A stretch of 64,000 bases of DNA from Channallabes apus (GCA_030522415.1 CM060127.1:3141422-3205421), one strand, 5' to 3'. Positions 1 to 11,867 are shown, counted from the stretch's first letter. Translations and numbers: made by a program. The notes: generated from the letters alone by a model not told the origin.

Positions 1-2
1 CC

Positions 3-84
3 TGGCAGCAGTGAGATTCAAACCCACACACCCAAAGAGACTAGAGCCTTAATCCAGCGCCTTAGACCGCTCGGCCAAGCTACC
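3..84 (-). pseudogene. tRNA-Leu(AAG), degraded copy
   Basis: 82 nt tRNA-Leu outline with AAG in the anticodon loop, but the T loop reads TTTGAAT (C56 to T, B box broken) and several stem bases are changed, including C6/G7 region, variable arm and anticodon stem. Likely inactive. Confidence 0.8.
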
Positions 85-451
85 AACAACCGATGGGAAA
101 TTACCATGGGACGTCAGAAAAAGAGAGAAAGAGAGAGTAAACGTAACACTGGCAAAAACGTGTGCCCTGAGTTGATTACTAAAAATGACTGTTCATGATC
201 AAAGCATCCATACCTACAGGGGTTATGCACAGTGGATCGACGGTCAACTGCTTTAAATCTAGTGTTGACATAATTGACACCGATGAACTTGCATCCAAAA
301 TGCACATGACTAGTGCTACATGTCTCCAGTCCCTCAATCCAGTCTAGTGAGGCTCACGGACCTGTGCAAAGCCACTACTTGTACGCCTTCGCAGCACGAG
401 AGAGACTTCAATAATGTCAGTCATTCCTGCAAACAGGATAAACCACAGAAC

Positions 452-533
452 CGACGAAGGTGGGATTCAAACCCACGTGTGCAGAGCACAATGGAACAGC
501 AGTCCATCGCCTTAACCTCTCGGCCACCTCGTC
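452..533 (-). pseudogene. tRNA-Ser(GCT), degraded copy
   Basis: Recognisable tRNA-Ser with GCT anticodon, but the anticodon loop is CTGCTGT instead of CTGCTAA (positions 37-38 changed) and the T loop has T in place of C56, breaking the B box. Confidence 0.8.
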
Positions 534-1511
534 GGAGGTGATAATGTTTATCACACATTTTGTAAAGGACAGCGGTATAGCTAGTAGTTATTTTTTCCTG
601 ATCAATCCCATCCATGTCTGAGGGCATGGCATCCAAGTTTCATCCCATAGCCCACTTGATTTGTCGTCAAACGACTTAAATTCTTGGACACATAGTAAAG
701 CGTTTTTCAGCCTTTAAGACAAATTCTGGAGGGAAGATTAATTTTCCTTTTTCTGAGCAAACTCATTCTATCGTTCAACATGTGCAGGCCTTGTGGCATG
801 TTGTGTGCTTTCACAGGAAGTGAATGGAGCGAATGTGGCGAGGCGCTGCAATCTTGACAGAGATCAGGATCGTTTCATTTTTCGAGCGGACCGTTTTCCA
901 ATCTTTGAGTGGTGAGGTTTCAATTAGGTCTATACTGGGCCATGTTCAGACTAACTAGGTAGCTTTTTTGAGCAATTATAACGCTTTATTAACTAGAGAT
1001 GTGAATAACCTTGTGAAAAAGGGAACAAGTTTTGAGACCTCTGTAAGCAGCATGCTCCATGTTGGCAGACTGTCTGAGGTGGTCCATGGACACCACTGGA
1101 GCAGCGTGACGGCGCAGCATGAAGGCATGGGACAAACGAGCTGCCTGAAGCCTAGGGAGACAAGACTCGCAAGGCAGAATTGCCTCCTGCAGTTGACACC
1201 GTGACAGCAGCTCTGATCATGAAAGCATGCCTTCTGGTTGACTGGAGTCAAAATCCCAAACTGGATTGTGAGGGGTTATCTATTAGAGGTAAGCTGTTGA
1301 TTGAGACATTCCAAGGGAGAAATTGGAAAGCAGGTGTGACCATGACAAACAGCTGTGGAGAGACTAATGCTCCTTCAACATAAGGAGGCCCACAGTAGCT
1401 ATAGAAACATTACCATGAAGAGAGATAGGGCATGAACTTTCCAGCAGAATTACAGGCTGGAAGTGACCCTCAGGCAACTGTCAATGCAGGAGTCAAATAA
1501 AAGGCAGGTCC

Positions 1512-1593
1512 TGGCAGCAGTGAGATTCAAAACCACACCCCCAAAGAGACTAGAGCCTTAATCCAGCGCCTTAGACCGCTCGGCCAAGCTACC
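1512..1593 (-). pseudogene. tRNA-Leu(AAG), degraded copy
   Basis: Shares most lesions of the copy at 3-84 and in addition has a T arm reading GGTTTTGAATC. AAG anticodon retained. Likely inactive. Confidence 0.8.
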
Positions 1594-1960
1594 AACAACC
1601 GATGGGAAATTACCATGGGACGTCAGAAAAAGAGAGAAAGAGAGAGTAAACGTAACACTGGCAAAAACGTGTGCCCTGAGTTGATTACTAAAAATGACTG
1701 TTCATGATCAAAGCATCCATACCTACAGGGGTTATGCACAGTGGATCGACGGTCAACTGCTTTAAATCTAGTGTTGACATAATTGACACCGATGAACTTG
1801 CATCCAAAATGCACATGACTAGTGCTACATGTCTCCAGTCCCTCAATCCAGTCTAGTGAGGCTCACGGACCTGTGCAAAGCCACTACTTGTACGCCTTCG
1901 CAGCACGAGAGAGACTTCAATAATGTCAGTCATTCCTGCAAACAGGATAAATCACAGAAC

Positions 1961-2042
1961 CGACGAAGGTGGGATTCAAACCCACGTGTGCAGAGCACAA
2001 TGGAACAGCAGTCCATCGCCTTAACCTCTCGGCCACCTCGTC
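1961..2042 (-). pseudogene. tRNA-Ser(GCT), degraded copy
   Basis: Same anticodon-loop (GT at 37-38) and T-loop (C56 to T) lesions as the copy at 452-533, showing that the two units were duplicated after the damage. Confidence 0.8.
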
Positions 2043-3019
2043 GGAGGTGATAATGTTTATCACACATTTTGTAAAGGACAGCGGTATAGCTAGTAGTTAT
2101 TTTTTCCTGATCAATCCCATTCATGTCTGAGGGCATGGCATCCAAGTTTCATCCCATAGCCCACTTGATTTGTCGTCAAACGACTTAAATTCTTGGACAC
2201 ATAGTAAAGCGTTTTTCAGCCTTTAAGACAAATTCTGGAGGGAAGATTAATTTTCCTTTTTCTGAGCAAACTCATTCTATCGTTCAACATGTGCAGGCCT
2301 TGTGGCATGTTGTGTGCTTTCACAGGAAGTGAATGGAGCGAATGTGGCGAGGCGCTGCAATCTTGACAGAGATCAGGATCGTTTCATTTTTCGAGCGGAC
2401 CGTTTTCCAATCTTTGAGTGGTGAGGTTTCAATTAGGTCTATACTGGGCCATGTTCAGACTAACTAGGTAGCTTTTTTGAGCAATTATAACGCTTTATTA
2501 ACTAGAGATGTGAATAACCTTGTGAAAAAGGGAACAAGTTTTGAGACCTCTGTAAGCAGCATGCTCCCTGTTGGCAGACTGTCTGAGGTGGTCCATGGAC
2601 ACCACTGGAGCAGTGTGACGGCGCAGCATGAAGACATGGGACACATGAGCTGCCTGAAGCCTAGCGAGACAAGACTCGCAAGGCAGAATTGCCTCCTGCA
2701 GTTGACACGGTGACAGCAGCTCTGATCATGAAAGCATGCCTTCTGGTTGACTGGAGTCAAAATCGCAAAGGGGATTGTAATGAGTTATCTATTAGAGGTA
2801 AGCTGTTGATTGAGACATTCCAAGGGAGAAATTGGAAAGCAGGTGTGACCATGACAAACAGCTGTGGAGAGACTAATGCTCCTTCAACATAAGGAGGCCC
2901 ACAGTAGCTATAGAAATATTACCATGAAGAGAGATAGGGCATGAACTTTCCAGCAGAATAACAGGTGGAAGTGACCCTCAGCCAACTGTCAATGCAGGAG
3001 TCGAATCAAAAGCAGGTCC

Positions 3020-3101
3020 TGGCAGCGGTGGGATTCGAACCCACGCCCCCAAAGAGACTGGAGCCTTAATCCAGCGCCTTAGACCGCTCAGCCACGCTAC
3101 C
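3020..3101 (-). tRNA. tRNA-Leu(AAG)
   Basis: Full cloverleaf: acceptor GGTAGCG/CGCTGCC with discriminator A, anticodon stem CTGGA/TCCAG around loop TTAAGGC, T loop TTCGAAT. D arm has TGGCTGAGCGG, compatible with an A box. A TTTT run lies about 10 nt downstream on the minus strand. Confidence 0.95.
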
Positions 3102-3283
3102 AACAACTGATGTAAAATTACCATGGGACGTCAGAAAAAGAGAGAAAGAGAGAGAAAACGTAACACTTTGGAAAAAACGTGTGCCCTGATTTGATTACTA
3201 AAAATTACTGTTCATGATCAAAGCATCCATACCTACATGGGTTATGCACAGTGGATCGACGGTCAACTGCTTTAAATCTAGTG

Positions 3284-3290
3284 TTGACAT
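3284..3290. repeat. Left target-site duplication of Rex1-like LINE
   Basis: TTGACAT, repeated at 5537-5543 on the other side of the element. Uninterrupted units carry a single copy at this place. Confidence 0.8.
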
Positions 3291-3320
3291 ATCAGAACGT
3301 TTCCCAACCAGAAGCCGTGG

Positions 3321-5147
3321 GTGGATAAAACCATCCGCGACGCTCTGAGATCTCGCACAGCTGCCTACAACACGGGACTTGCATCGGGGGACATGGAACC
3401 GTACAAGGCTGCGTCATATAACGTCCGGAAGGCGGTGAAAGAGGCGAAGCAGCGCTACGGGAGAAAACTAGAGTCACAGCTTCAACAGAGTGACTCTAGG
3501 AGCCTGTGGCAGGGACTGAGAACAATAACGGACTACAAAGCACCAACATCCGGTATGACGAACGCGGACGCGACTCTGGCAGACGAGCTGAACACATTTT
3601 ACGCTCGCTTCGAGGCTGCAGCTAAAGACGCTAGCAATGCTAATGCTAACGGCGCTAATGCTAACGGCGCTAATGCTAACGTCGCTAATGCTAGCGGCGC
3701 TAACGGCTGCAGACAGGAAGACACAGTCAGCACCGGGAACGCGCTCATCATCTCCGAGCACGACGTGAGGAGAGCCTTCAAGAGAGTGAACACCAGGAAA
3801 GCAGCAGGACCAGACGGCATCTCAGGCCGTATCCTCAGAGCCTGCGCAGACCAGCTAGCACCTGTGTTCACTGAGATATTCAACATCTCTTTATCTCAGT
3901 CGGTGATCCCCACATGCTTCAAAGAGTCCATTATTGTTCCTGTTCCAAAGAAACCACATCCTGCTTCTCTCAATGACTATCGCCCTGTAGCTCTCACCTC
4001 AGTAGTGATGAAGTGCTTTGAACGCCTTATCAGAGACTTCATCATTTCTTCACTACCCGACACACTGGACCCACTACAGTTTGCATACCGTCAGAACCGC
4101 TCCACAGACGATGCAATCTCTCATCTCCTCCACACATCACTCACTCACCTGGACACTAGGAAAGGGAATTATGTTAAAATGCTCTTCATCGACTACAGCT
4201 CTGCTTTTAACACAATAATTCCTTCCACACTCACCACCAAGCTGGAGCACCTGGGACTGAGCTCATCTATATGTCAGTGGATCTCCAATTTTCTGACTGG
4301 CAGACCACAGGCAGTAAGAATGGGCGGACATGTCTCAGCTACACTCACTCTCAGCACTGGAGCCCCCCAGGGTTGTGTTCTGAGCCCCCTGCTGTACTCT
4401 TTGTACACCCACGACTGCGTGGCCACTACCAACTCCACCTCCATCATCAAGTTTGCTGACGACACCGTCGCGGTCGGACTGATCACCAACAATGATGAGT
4501 CGGACTACCTAGAGGAGATTGGAAATCTGGAGAACTGGTGCCAGAGGAACAATCTCCTCCTGAACGTCAGTAAGACAAAGGAGCTGATAGTGGACTTTAG
4601 TACAAAGCAGGAGAGGAACTACCAGACCCCCGTCATCAACAGGAGCCCAGTGGAGAGAGTGGACAGCTTCAGATACCTCGGTGTTCACATCACGCAGGAC
4701 CTATCATGGTCCTGTCACATCAACACCGTGGTGAAAAAAGCCCGGCAGCGTCTCTACCACCTCAGACGCTTGAGAGACTTTAGACTGCCCTCCAAGGTGC
4801 TCAGGAACTTCTACTCCTGCACCATAGAGAGCATCCTGACGGGAAACATCACGACCTGGTTTGGGAACAGCACCATGCAGGACAGACGAGCTCTACAGAG
4901 GGTGGTGCGATCAGCCGAACGCATCATCCGCACTGAGCTCCCTGACCTGCACTCCATCTACAGCAAGCGGTGCTGGACTAAGGCCAGGAAGATCATGAAG
5001 GACCTCAGTCACCCCAGTAATGGACTGTTCTCTTTGTTGCGGTCTGGGAAGAGATTCCGCTCCCTAAAGGCCAACACAGAGAGACTGAGGAGGAGCTTCT
5101 TCCCGCAGGCGATAAGGTCTCTCAATCACACCTCCACACAGGACTAA
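3321..5147 (+). CDS. LINE ORF2 fragment, reverse transcriptase
   Basis: 608 residues, open from the first Met after the truncation point to TAA, encoding part of a non-LTR retrotransposon polyprotein. An N-terminal linker (about residues 1-100) precedes a low-complexity ANANG repeat (from residue 107), then the RT domain: NDYRPVALTS at about 218, motif A LFIDYSSAFN with catalytic Asp at about 291, GAPQGCVLSP at about 347, and the catalytic FADDT box at about 378. The tail is the usual C-terminal region of CR1/Rex1-type elements. No endonuclease domain is present, so it could not mobilise itself. The true element start codon is lost; 3321 is only the first in-frame Met. Confidence 0.85.
   Translation: MDKTIRDALRSRTAAYNTGLASGDMEPYKAASYNVRKAVKEAKQRYGRKLESQLQQSDSRSLWQGLRTITDYKAPTSGMTNADATLADELNTFYARFEAAAKDASNANANGANANGANANVANASGANGCRQEDTVSTGNALIISEHDVRRAFKRVNTRKAAGPDGISGRILRACADQLAPVFTEIFNISLSQSVIPTCFKESIIVPVPKKPHPASLNDYRPVALTSVVMKCFERLIRDFIISSLPDTLDPLQFAYRQNRSTDDAISHLLHTSLTHLDTRKGNYVKMLFIDYSSAFNTIIPSTLTTKLEHLGLSSSICQWISNFLTGRPQAVRMGGHVSATLTLSTGAPQGCVLSPLLYSLYTHDCVATTNSTSIIKFADDTVAVGLITNNDESDYLEEIGNLENWCQRNNLLLNVSKTKELIVDFSTKQERNYQTPVINRSPVERVDSFRYLGVHITQDLSWSCHINTVVKKARQRLYHLRRLRDFRLPSKVLRNFYSCTIESILTGNITTWFGNSTMQDRRALQRVVRSAERIIRTELPDLHSIYSKRCWTKARKIMKDLSHPSNGLFSLLRSGKRFRSLKANTERLRRSFFPQAIRSLNHTSTQD
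3639..3707 (+). repeat. 15-nt in-frame coding minisatellite in LINE ORF
   Basis: About 4.6 copies of GCTAATGCTAACGGC, giving a repeated Ala-Asn-Ala-Asn-Gly peptide between the linker and the RT domain. Last copies carry single changes (GTC, AGC). Confidence 0.85.
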
Positions 5148-5536
5148 TAACATCTTTTAAGCTCACAACACTGACTGGACAATCATGGACACATTCATAC
5201 ACACTTGCACTAAATACTCATACATCTGGACAATTGCACATGTCACCTTTCATGCATATTTGCACAACCACTGACACTTTAATACCATATTTCTATATTT
5301 TTACAATATTTTATTATGCCCTTATGCACAGTTAATTTTACAAATTTTACTAGTTAAAATTATTTCTTTAGTATTTCCTTTTTATTGATTATTTATTTTA
5401 CGTACAAGATTTTATTTTCTTATTTTCTTTTTTTTAAGGTCACTGGCGGTCGTATAAAAAGCATTTCACTGCATATTATACTGTGTATGATTGTGTATGT
5501 GACTAATAAAATTTGAATTTGAATTTGATTTGAAAT

Positions 5537-5543
5537 TTGACAT
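5537..5543. repeat. Right target-site duplication of Rex1-like LINE
   Basis: TTGACAT directly after the TTTGAA-type tail; the unit sequence resumes here with ATAATTCACACC. Confidence 0.8.
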
Positions 5544-5723
5544 AATTCACACCGATGAACATGCATCCAAAATGCACATGACTAGTGCTAAATGTCTCCA
5601 GTCTCTCAATCCAGTCTAGTGAGGCTCACGGACCTGTGCAAAGCCACTACTTGTACGCCTTCTCAGCACGAGAGAGACTTCAATAATGTCAGTCATTCCT
5701 GCAAACAGGATAAACCACAGAAC

Positions 5724-5805
5724 CGACGAAGGTGGGACTCGAACCCACACGTGCAGAGCACAATGGATTAGCAGTCCATCGCCTTAACCTCTCGGCCACC
5801 TCGTC
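5724..5805 (-). tRNA. tRNA-Ser(GCT)
   Basis: 82 nt, GACGAGG acceptor strand, anticodon stem ATGGA/TCCAT around CTGCTAA, long variable arm, T loop TTCGAGT, discriminator G. Separated from its Leu partner by the LINE insertion. Confidence 0.94.
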
Positions 5806-6783
5806 GGAGGTGAGAATGTTCATCACACATTTTGTAAAGGACAGCGGAATAGCTAGTAGTTATTTTTTCCTGATCAATCCCATCCATGTCTGAGGGCATG
5901 GCATCCAAGTTTCATCCCATAGCCCACTTGATTTGTCGTCAAACGACTTAAATTCTTGGACACATAGTAAAGCGTTTTTCAGCCTTTAAGACAAATTCTG
6001 GAGGGAAGATTACTTTTCTTTTTTCTGAGCAAACTCATTCTATCGTTCAACATGTGCAGGCCTTGTGGCATGTTGTGTGCTTTCACAGGAAGTGAATGGA
6101 GCGAATGTGGCGAGGCGCTGCAATCTTGACAGAGATCAGGATCGTTTCTTTTTTCGAGCGGACCGTTTTCCAATCTTTGAGTGGTGAGGTTTCAATTAGG
6201 TCTATACTGGGCCATGTTCAGACTAACTAGGTAGCTTTTTTGAGCAATTATAACGCTTTATTAACTAGAGATGTGAATAACCTTGTGAAAAAGGGAACAA
6301 GTTTTGAGACCTCTGTAAGCAGCATGCTCCATGTTGGCAGACTGTCTGAGGTGGTCCATGGACACCACTGGAGCAGCGTGACAGCGCAGCATGAAGACAT
6401 GGGACACACGAGCTGCCTGAAGCCAAGGGAGACAAGACTCGCAAGGCAGAATTGCCTCCTGTAGTTGATACCGTGACAGCAGCTCTGAACATGAAAGCAT
6501 GCCTTCTGGTTGACTGGAGTCAAAATCCCAAAGGGGATTGTGAGGGGTTATCTATTAGAGGTAAGCTGTTGATTGAGACATTCCAAGGGAGAAATTGGAA
6601 AGCAGGTGTGACCATGACAAACAGCTGTGGAGAGACTAATGCTCCTTCAACATAAGGAGGCCCACAGAAGCTATAGAAACATTACCATGAAGAGAGATAG
6701 GGCATGAACTTTCCAGCAGAATTACAGGCTGGAAGTGACCCTCAGCCAACTGTCAATGCAGGAGTCGAATCAAAAGCAGGTCC

Positions 6784-6865
6784 TGGCAGCAGTGGGATTC
6801 GAACCCACGCCCCCAAAGAGACTGGAGCCTTAATCCAGCGCCTTAGACCGCTCAGCCACGCTACC
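6784..6865 (-). tRNA. tRNA-Leu(AAG)
   Basis: Complete cloverleaf; only a G7-T66 wobble (TGCTGCC at the 3' strand) and a C-to-T in the D arm differ from the array consensus. Confidence 0.92.
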
Positions 6866-7234
6866 AACAACTGATGGGAAATTACCATGGGACGTCAGAA
6901 AAAGAGAGAAAGAGAGAGAAAACGTAACACTTTGGCAAAAACGTGTGCCCTGAGTTGATTACTAAAAATGACTGTTCATGATCAAAGCATCCACACCTAC
7001 ATGGGTTATGCACAGTGGATCGACGGTCAACTGCTTTAAATCTAGTGTTGACATAATTCACACCGATGAACATGCATCCAAAATGCACATGACTAGTGCT
7101 ACATGTCTCCAGTCTCTCAATCCAGTCTAGTGAGGCTCACGGACCTGTGCAAAGCCACTACTTGTACGCCTTCTCAGCACGAGAGAGACTTCAATAATGT
7201 CAGTCATTCCTGCAAACAGGATAAACCACAGAAC

Positions 7235-7316
7235 CGACGAAGGTGGGACTCAAACCCACGCGTGCAGAGCACAATGGATTAGCAGTCCATCGCCTTAACC
7301 TCTCGGCCACCTCGTC
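7235..7316 (-). tRNA. tRNA-Ser(GCT), T-loop variant
   Basis: Stems and GCT anticodon intact, but the T loop is TTTGAGT, losing the invariant C56 and weakening the B box; activity doubtful. Confidence 0.75.
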
Positions 7317-8293
7317 GGAGGTGAGAATGTTTATCACACATTTTGTAAAGGACAGCGGAACAGCTAGTAGTTATTTTTTCCTGATCAATCCCATCCATGT
7401 CTGAGGGCATGGCATCCAAGTTTCATCCCATAGCCCACTTGATTTGTCGTCAAACGACTTAAATTCTTGGACACATAGTAAAGCGTTTTTCAGCCTTTAA
7501 GACAAATTCTGGAGGGAAGATTACTTTTCTTTTTTCTGAGCAAACTCATTCTATCGTTCAACATGTGAAGGCCTTGTGGCATGTTGTGTGCTTTCACAGG
7601 AAGTGAATGGAGCGAATGTGGCGAGGCGCTGCAATCTTGACAGAGATCAGGATCGCTTCTTTTTTCGAGTGGACCGTTTTCCAATCTTTGAGTGGTGAGG
7701 TTTCAATTAGGTCTATACTGGGCCATGTTCAGACTAACTAGGTAGCTTTTTTGAGCAATTATAATGCTTTATTAACTAGAGATGTGAATAACCTTGTGAA
7801 AAAGGGAACAAGTTTTGAGACCTCTGTAAGCAGCATGCTCCCTGTTGGCAGACTGTCTGAGGTGGTCCATGGACACCACTGGAGCAGTGTGACGGCACAG
7901 CATGAAGACATGGGACACATGAGCTGCCTGAAGCCTAGCGAGACAAGACTCGCAAGGCAGAATTGCCTCCTGCAGTTGACACGGTGACAGCAGCTCTGAT
8001 CATGAAAGCATGCCTTCTGGTTGACTGGAGTCAAAATCGCAAAGGGGATTGTAATGAGTTATCTATTAGAGGTAAGCTGTTGATTGAGACATTCCAAGGG
8101 AGAAATTGGAAAGCAGGTGTGACCATGACAAACAGCTGTGGAGAGACTAATGCTCCTTCAACATAAGGAGGCCCACAGTAGCTATAGAAATATTACCATG
8201 AAGAGAGATAGGGCATGAACTTTCCAGCAGAATTACAGGTGGAAGTGACCCTCAGCCAACTGTAAATGCAGGAGTCGAATCAAAAGCAGGTCC

Positions 8294-8375
8294 TGGCAGC
8301 GGTGGGATTCGAACCCACGCCCCCAAAGAGACTGGAGCCTTAATCCAGCGCCTTAGACCGCTCGGCCACGCTACC
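8294..8375 (-). tRNA. tRNA-Leu(AAG)
   Basis: Matches the array consensus throughout, with both internal promoter boxes and a downstream TTTT. Confidence 0.96.
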
Positions 8376-8744
8376 ATCAACTGATGGGAAATTACCATGG
8401 GACGTCAGAAAAATAGAGAAAGAGAGAGAAAACGTAACACTTTGGCAAAAACGTGTGCCCTGAGTTGATTACTAAAAATGACTGTTCATGATCAAAGCAT
8501 CCATACCTACATGGGTTATGCACAGTGGATCGACGGTCAACTGCTTTAAATCTAGTGTTGACATAATTCACACGTATGAACATGCATCCAAAATGCACAT
8601 GACTAGTGCTACATGTCTCCAGTCTCTCAATCCAGTCTAGTGAGGCTCACGGACCTGTGCAAAGCCGCTACTTGTACGCCTTCTCAGCATGAGAGAGACT
8701 TCAATAATGTCAGTCATTCCTGCAAACAGGATAAACCATAGAAC

Positions 8745-8826
8745 CGACGAAGGTGGGACTCGAACCCACGCGTGCAGAGCACAATGGATTAGCAGTCCAT
8801 CGCCTTAACCTCACGGCCACTTCGTC
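8745..8826 (-). tRNA. tRNA-Ser(GCT), A14 variant
   Basis: GACGAAG acceptor strand restores a Watson-Crick pair at 6-67, but the D arm reads GGCCGTGAGG, replacing invariant A14 and altering the A box. May be weakened. Confidence 0.75.
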
Positions 8827-9446
8827 GGAGGTGATAATGTTTATCACACATTTTGTAAAGGACAGCGGAATAGCTAGTAGTTATTTTTTCCTGATCAATC
8901 CCATCCATGTCTGAGGGCATGGCATCCAAGTTTCATCCCATAGCCCACTTGATTTGTCGTCAAACGACTTAAATTCTTGGACACATAGTAAAGCGTTTTT
9001 CAGCCTTTAAGACAAATTCGGGAGGGAAGATTACTTTTCTTTTTTCTGAGCAAACTCATTCTATCGTTCAACATGTGCAGCCCTTATGGCATGTTGTGTG
9101 CTTTCACAGGAAGTGAATGGAGCGAATGTGGCGAGGCGCTGCAATCTTGACAGAGATCAGGATCGTTTCTTTTTTCGAGCAGACCGTTTTCCAATCTTTG
9201 AGTGGTGAGGTTTCAATTAGGTCTATACTGGGCCATGTTCAGACTAACTAGGTAGCTTTTTTGAGCAATTATAACGCTTCATTAACTAGAGATGTGAATA
9301 ACCTTGTGAAAAAGGGAACAAGTTTTGAGACCTCTGTAAGCAGCATGCTCCATGTTGCCAGACTGTCTGAGGTGGTCCATGGACACCACTGGAGCAGCGT
9401 GACGGCGCAGCATGAAGACATGGGACACACGAGCTGCCTGAAGCCA

Positions 9447-9520
9447 TGAATTATGTCAACACTAGATTTAAAGCAGTTGACCGTCGATCCACTGTGCATA
9501 ACCCATGTAGGTATGGATGC
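9447..9520. repeat. 74 bp inverted template-switch segment
   Basis: Replaces about 57 bp of normal unit sequence with the reverse complement of the unit segment seen at 10024-10097. The right junction lies in TGATCATGAA, a near-palindrome shared by both sites. Adds 17 bp to the unit. Confidence 0.9.
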
Positions 9521-9820
9521 TCTGATCATGAAAGCATGCCTTCTGGTTGACTGGAGTCAAAATCCCAAAGGGGATTGTGAGGGGTTATCTATTAGAGGTA
9601 AGCTGTTGATTGAGACATTCCAAGGGAGAAATTGGAAAGCAGGTGTGACCATGACAAACAGCTGTGGAGAGACTAATGCTCCTTCAACATAAGGAGGCAC
9701 ACAGTAGCTATAGAAACATTACCATGAAGAGAGATAGGGCATGAACTTGCCAGCAGAATTACAGGCTGGAAGTGACCCTCAGCCAACTGTCAATGCAGGA
9801 GTCGAATCAAAAGCAGGTCC

Positions 9821-9902
9821 TGGCAGCGGTAGGATTCGAACCCACGCCCCCAAAGAGACTGGAGCCTTAATCCAGCGCCTTAGACCGCTCGGCCACGCTA
9901 CC
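9821..9902 (-). tRNA. tRNA-Leu(AAG)
   Basis: Consensus except for CCTAC on the 3' side of the T stem, giving one G-T wobble. Confidence 0.94.
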
Positions 9903-10271
9903 AACAACTGACGGGAAATTACCATGGGACGTCAGAAAAAGAGAGAAAGAGAGAGAAAACGTAACACTTTGGCAAAAACGTGTGCCCTGAGTTGATTACT
10001 AAAAATGACTGTTCATGATCAAAGCATCCATACCTACATGGGTTATGCACAGTGGATCGACGGTCAACTGCTTTAAATCTAGTGTTGACATAATTCACAC
10101 CGATGAACATGCATCCAAAATGCACATGACTAGTGCTACATGTCTCCAGTCTCTCAATCCAGTCTAGTGAGGCTCACGGACCTGTGCAAAGCCACTACTT
10201 GTACGCCTTCTCAGCACGAGAGAGACTTCAATAATGTCAGTCATTCCTGCAAACAGGATAAACCACAGAAC

Positions 10272-10353
10272 CGACAAAGGTGGGACTCGAACCCACGCGT
10301 GCAGAGCACAATGGATTAGCAGTCCATCGCCTTAACCTCTCGGCCACCTCGTC
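10272..10353 (-). tRNA. tRNA-Ser(GCT)
   Basis: Intact except CTTTGTC on the 3' acceptor strand, which makes pair 4-69 a G-T wobble. Confidence 0.9.
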
Positions 10354-11330
10354 GGAGGTGAAAATGTTTATCACACATTTTGTAAAGGACAGCGGAATAG
10401 TTAGTAGTTATTTTTTCCTGATCAATCCCATCCATGTCTGAGGGCATGGCATCCAAGTTTCATCCCATAGCCCACTTGATTTGTCGTCAAACGACTTAAA
10501 TTCTTGGACACATAGTAAAGCGTTTTTCAGCCTTTAAGACAAATTCTGGAGGGAAGATTACTTTTCTTTTTTCTGAGCAAACTCATTCTATCGTTCAACA
10601 TGTGAAGGCCTTGTGGCATGTTGTGTGCTTTCACAGGAAGTGAATGGAGCGAATGTGGCGAGGCGCTGCAATCTTGACAGAGATCAGGATCGTTTCTTTT
10701 TTCGAGCGGACCGTTTTCCAATCTTTGAGTGGTGAGGTTTCAATTAGGTCTATACTGGGCCATGTTCAGACTAACTAGGTAGCTTTTTTGAGCAATTATA
10801 ATGCTTTATTAACTAGAGATGTGAATAACCTTGTGAAAAAGGGAACAAGTTTTGAGACCTCTGTAAGCAGCATGCTCCCTGTTGGCAGACTGTCTGAGGT
10901 GGTCCATGGACACCACTGGAGCAGTGTGACGGCGCAGCATGAAGACATGGGACACATGAGCTGCCTGAAGCCTAGCGAGACAAGACTCGCAAGGCAGAAT
11001 TGCCTCCTGCAGTTGACACGGTGACAGCAGCTCTGATCATGAAAGCATGCCTTCTGGTTGACTGGAGTCAAAATCGCAAAGGGGATTGTAATGAGTTATC
11101 TATTAGAGGTAAGCTGTTGATTGAGACATTCCAAGGGAGAAATTGGAAAGCAGGTGTGACCATGACAAACAGCTGTGGAGAGACTAATGCTCCTTCAACA
11201 TAAGGAGGCCCACAGTAGCTATAGAAATATTACCATGAAGAGAGATAGGGCATGAACTTTCCAGCAGAATTACAGGTGGAAGTGACCCTCAGCCAACTGT
11301 AAATGCAGGAGTCGAATCAAAAGCAGGTCC

Positions 11331-11412
11331 TGGCAGCGGTGGGATTCGAACCCACGCCCCCAAAGAGACTGGAGCCTTAATCCAGCGCCTTAGACCGCTC
11401 GGCCACGCTACC
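11331..11412 (-). tRNA. tRNA-Leu(AAG)
   Basis: Matches the array consensus at all positions. Confidence 0.96.
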
Positions 11413-11781
11413 AACAACTGATGGGAAATTACCATGGGACGTCAGAAAAAGAGAGAAAGAGAGAGAAAACGTAACACTTTGGCAAAAACGTGTGCCCTGA
11501 GTTGATTACTAAAAATGACTGTTCATGATCAAAGCATCCATACCTACATGGGTTATGCACAGTGGATCGACGGTCAACTGCTTTAAATCTAGTGTTGACA
11601 TAATTCACACGTATGAACATGCATCCAAAATGCACATGACTAGTGCTACATGTCTCCAGTCTCTCAATCCAGTCTAGTGAGGCTCACGGACCTGTGCAAA
11701 GCCGCTACTTGTACGCCTTCTCAGCATGAGAGAGACTTCAATAATGTCAGTCATTCCTGCAAACAGGATAAACCACAGAAC

Positions 11782-11863
11782 CGACGAAGGTGGGATTCGA
11801 ACCCACGCGTGCAGAGCACAATGGGTTAGCAGTCCATCGCCTTAACCTCTCGGCCACCTCGTC
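11782..11863 (-). tRNA. tRNA-Ser(GCT), A31-C39 mismatch
   Basis: Anticodon arm ATGGA-CTGCTAA-CCCAT leaves the pair closing the loop as A-C. Acceptor, D and T arms are intact. Confidence 0.85.
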
Positions 11864-11867
11864 GGAG

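Larger units (their letters stand above)
3291..5536 (+). mobile_element. Rex1/CR1-like non-LTR retrotransposon, 5'-truncated
   Basis: A 2246 bp insertion in the Leu-Ser spacer of the third unit, flanked by a 7 bp duplication TTGACAT. It contains a reverse transcriptase ORF, a short 3' UTR and a 3' tail of TTTGAA-type repeats after an AATAAA-like motif, as in Rex1/CR1-clade LINEs of fishes. The endonuclease domain expected upstream of the RT is missing, so this is a typical 5'-truncated insert. The ORF is unbroken, which suggests a young insertion. Family name is from motif memory, not from a search. Confidence 0.85.
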
